DNA from: Hydrogenovibrio sp. UBA654
GTDB taxonomy: Bacteria; Pseudomonadota; Gammaproteobacteria; Thiomicrospirales; Thiomicrospiraceae
Direction of reading: 5' to 3'
DNA: 6,256 bases
Assembly: GCA_002299585.1 (NCBI GenBank)
Contig: DBOE01000084.1
Location: forward strand, 1-6,256
Below, piece after piece: positions 6,088 through 6,256 of this stretch. The translations under genes and the position numbers were made by a program. A model generated the notes under the pieces. It had not been told where the DNA came from. It ran no database searches and saw nothing but the letters and a program-made list of their open reading frames with translations. Position 1 is the first letter of the stretch. Each line of letters begins with the position of its first letter.

Positions 6088-6107
6088 TCTCCTATAGCTG
6101 TTGCTAT
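6088..6107 (-). promoter_or_regulatory. prs ribosome-binding site with abutting small hairpin
   Basis: AGGAGA (6088-6093) lies 8 nt before the prs ATG. Immediately 5' of it on the mRNA, ATAGC and GCTAT (6094-6107) form a 5-bp stem with a 4-nt loop. The Shine-Dalgarno itself stays single-stranded in this fold. The RBS is clear; whether the hairpin matters is unknown. Confidence 0.65.
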
Positions 6108-6134
6108 GAAAAAGGTGAAGAATTTGAATAATAA

Positions 6135-6209
6135 TGGCAGGGCTAGCAGGATTTGAACCTGCGCATGACGGCATCAAAAGCCGTTGCCTTACCGCTTGGC
6201 GATAGCCCT
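6135..6209 (-). tRNA. tRNA-Gln(UUG)
   Basis: A 75-nt cloverleaf including an encoded CCA. Acceptor AGGGCTA pairs with TAGCCCT, the D-stem is GCC/GGC, the anticodon stem is ACGGC/GCCGT with loop TTTTGAT (anticodon TTG at 6175-6177), the variable loop is CATGC, the T-stem is GCAGG/CCTGC with loop TTCAAAT, and the discriminator is G73. GlnRS identity features known from E. coli are present: weak 1-72 pair, G2-C71, G3-C70, G73, U35, G36, A37 and U38. The 1-72 pair is A-U rather than the U-A of E. coli. It stands directly upstream of prs. Confidence 0.97.
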
Positions 6210-6220
6210 AAAATCATTGA

Positions 6221-6239
6221 CTTAAAGAAGTACTTTAAG
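6221..6239 (-). promoter_or_regulatory. Hairpin in the 5' leader of pre-tRNA-Gln
   Basis: CTTAAAG and CTTTAAG form a perfect 7-bp stem around a 5-nt loop, between the predicted start (near 6243) and the tRNA 5' end (6209). It occupies most of the roughly 34-nt leader and leaves 11 nt before the RNase P cleavage site. Confidence 0.5.
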
Positions 6240-6249
6240 ACAGGTGCGT

Positions 6250-6255
6250 ATTATC
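6250..6255 (-). promoter_or_regulatory. -10 element of the tRNA-Gln-prs promoter (cut by the window edge)
   Basis: GATAAT followed by ACGCACC. The stretch ATAATACGCA is identical to the tRNA-Met promoter at the same register. The -35 would lie beyond position 6256 and cannot be checked here. Confidence 0.65.
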
Positions 6256-6256
6256 C

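Noticed and set aside
1..6256. Search for a CRISPR array, insertion sequence, prophage remnant, toxin-antitoxin or defence system
   Set aside because: No regularly spaced repeats, transposase or integrase motifs, or unexplained genes are present; all coding space is taken by recognised housekeeping genes.

Overview
This 6.3-kb window is chromosomal housekeeping DNA from an AT-rich gammaproteobacterium. Every gene I can support lies on the minus strand, so transcription runs from high to low coordinates. In that direction the order is tRNA-Gln(UUG), prs, rplY (long CTC-type bL25), pth, ychF, elongator tRNA-Met(CAU), rnd, and a pyrophosphate-type 6-phosphofructokinase. The block tRNA-Gln/prs/rplY/pth/ychF/tRNA-Met is one I recall from other gammaproteobacteria such as Pseudomonas. 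The rnd-pfk pair that follows looks like the lineage-specific part. A PPi-type PFK next to low-GC gammaproteobacterial housekeeping genes fits a sulfur-oxidising or methylotrophic relative, for example the SUP05/Thioglobus/vesicomyid-symbiont group. That placement is inference from gene style and was not tested.

Transcription units as read from the sequence: (1) A promoter cut by the right edge (-10 at 6250-6255) drives tRNA-Gln and, with no visible break, prs. This unit ends at a 15-bp hairpin at 5062-5101. (2) A new -10 (5030-5035) lies immediately after that hairpin. It starts an rplY-pth-ychF operon with a structured leader of about 80 nt. (3) A promoter with both consensus hexamers (TTGACA, 16 bp, TATAAT) sits just after the ychF stop and fires tRNA-Met with a leader of only a few nucleotides. 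rnd and pfk follow with no obvious terminator or strong promoter of their own. pfk begins with a GTG inside the last codons of rnd.

Functionally, most of the window serves translation: two tRNAs, a 5S rRNA-binding ribosomal protein, peptidyl-tRNA recycling, a ribosome-associated P-loop ATPase and a tRNA-trimming exonuclease. PRPP synthesis and one carbon-metabolism enzyme complete it.

I found no mobile element, CRISPR array, phage gene or unknown multi-gene system. The points most worth a second look are these: the mixed ATP/PPi donor signature of the PFK; the rplY leader, with a stretch resembling one strand of 5S rRNA loop E (the L25 target); a Glu-to-Asp change in the YchF nucleotide-specificity motif; and a G8 run inside prs. 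No intergenic stretch exceeds 300 bases. The largest is 4943-5113 and is described in full.
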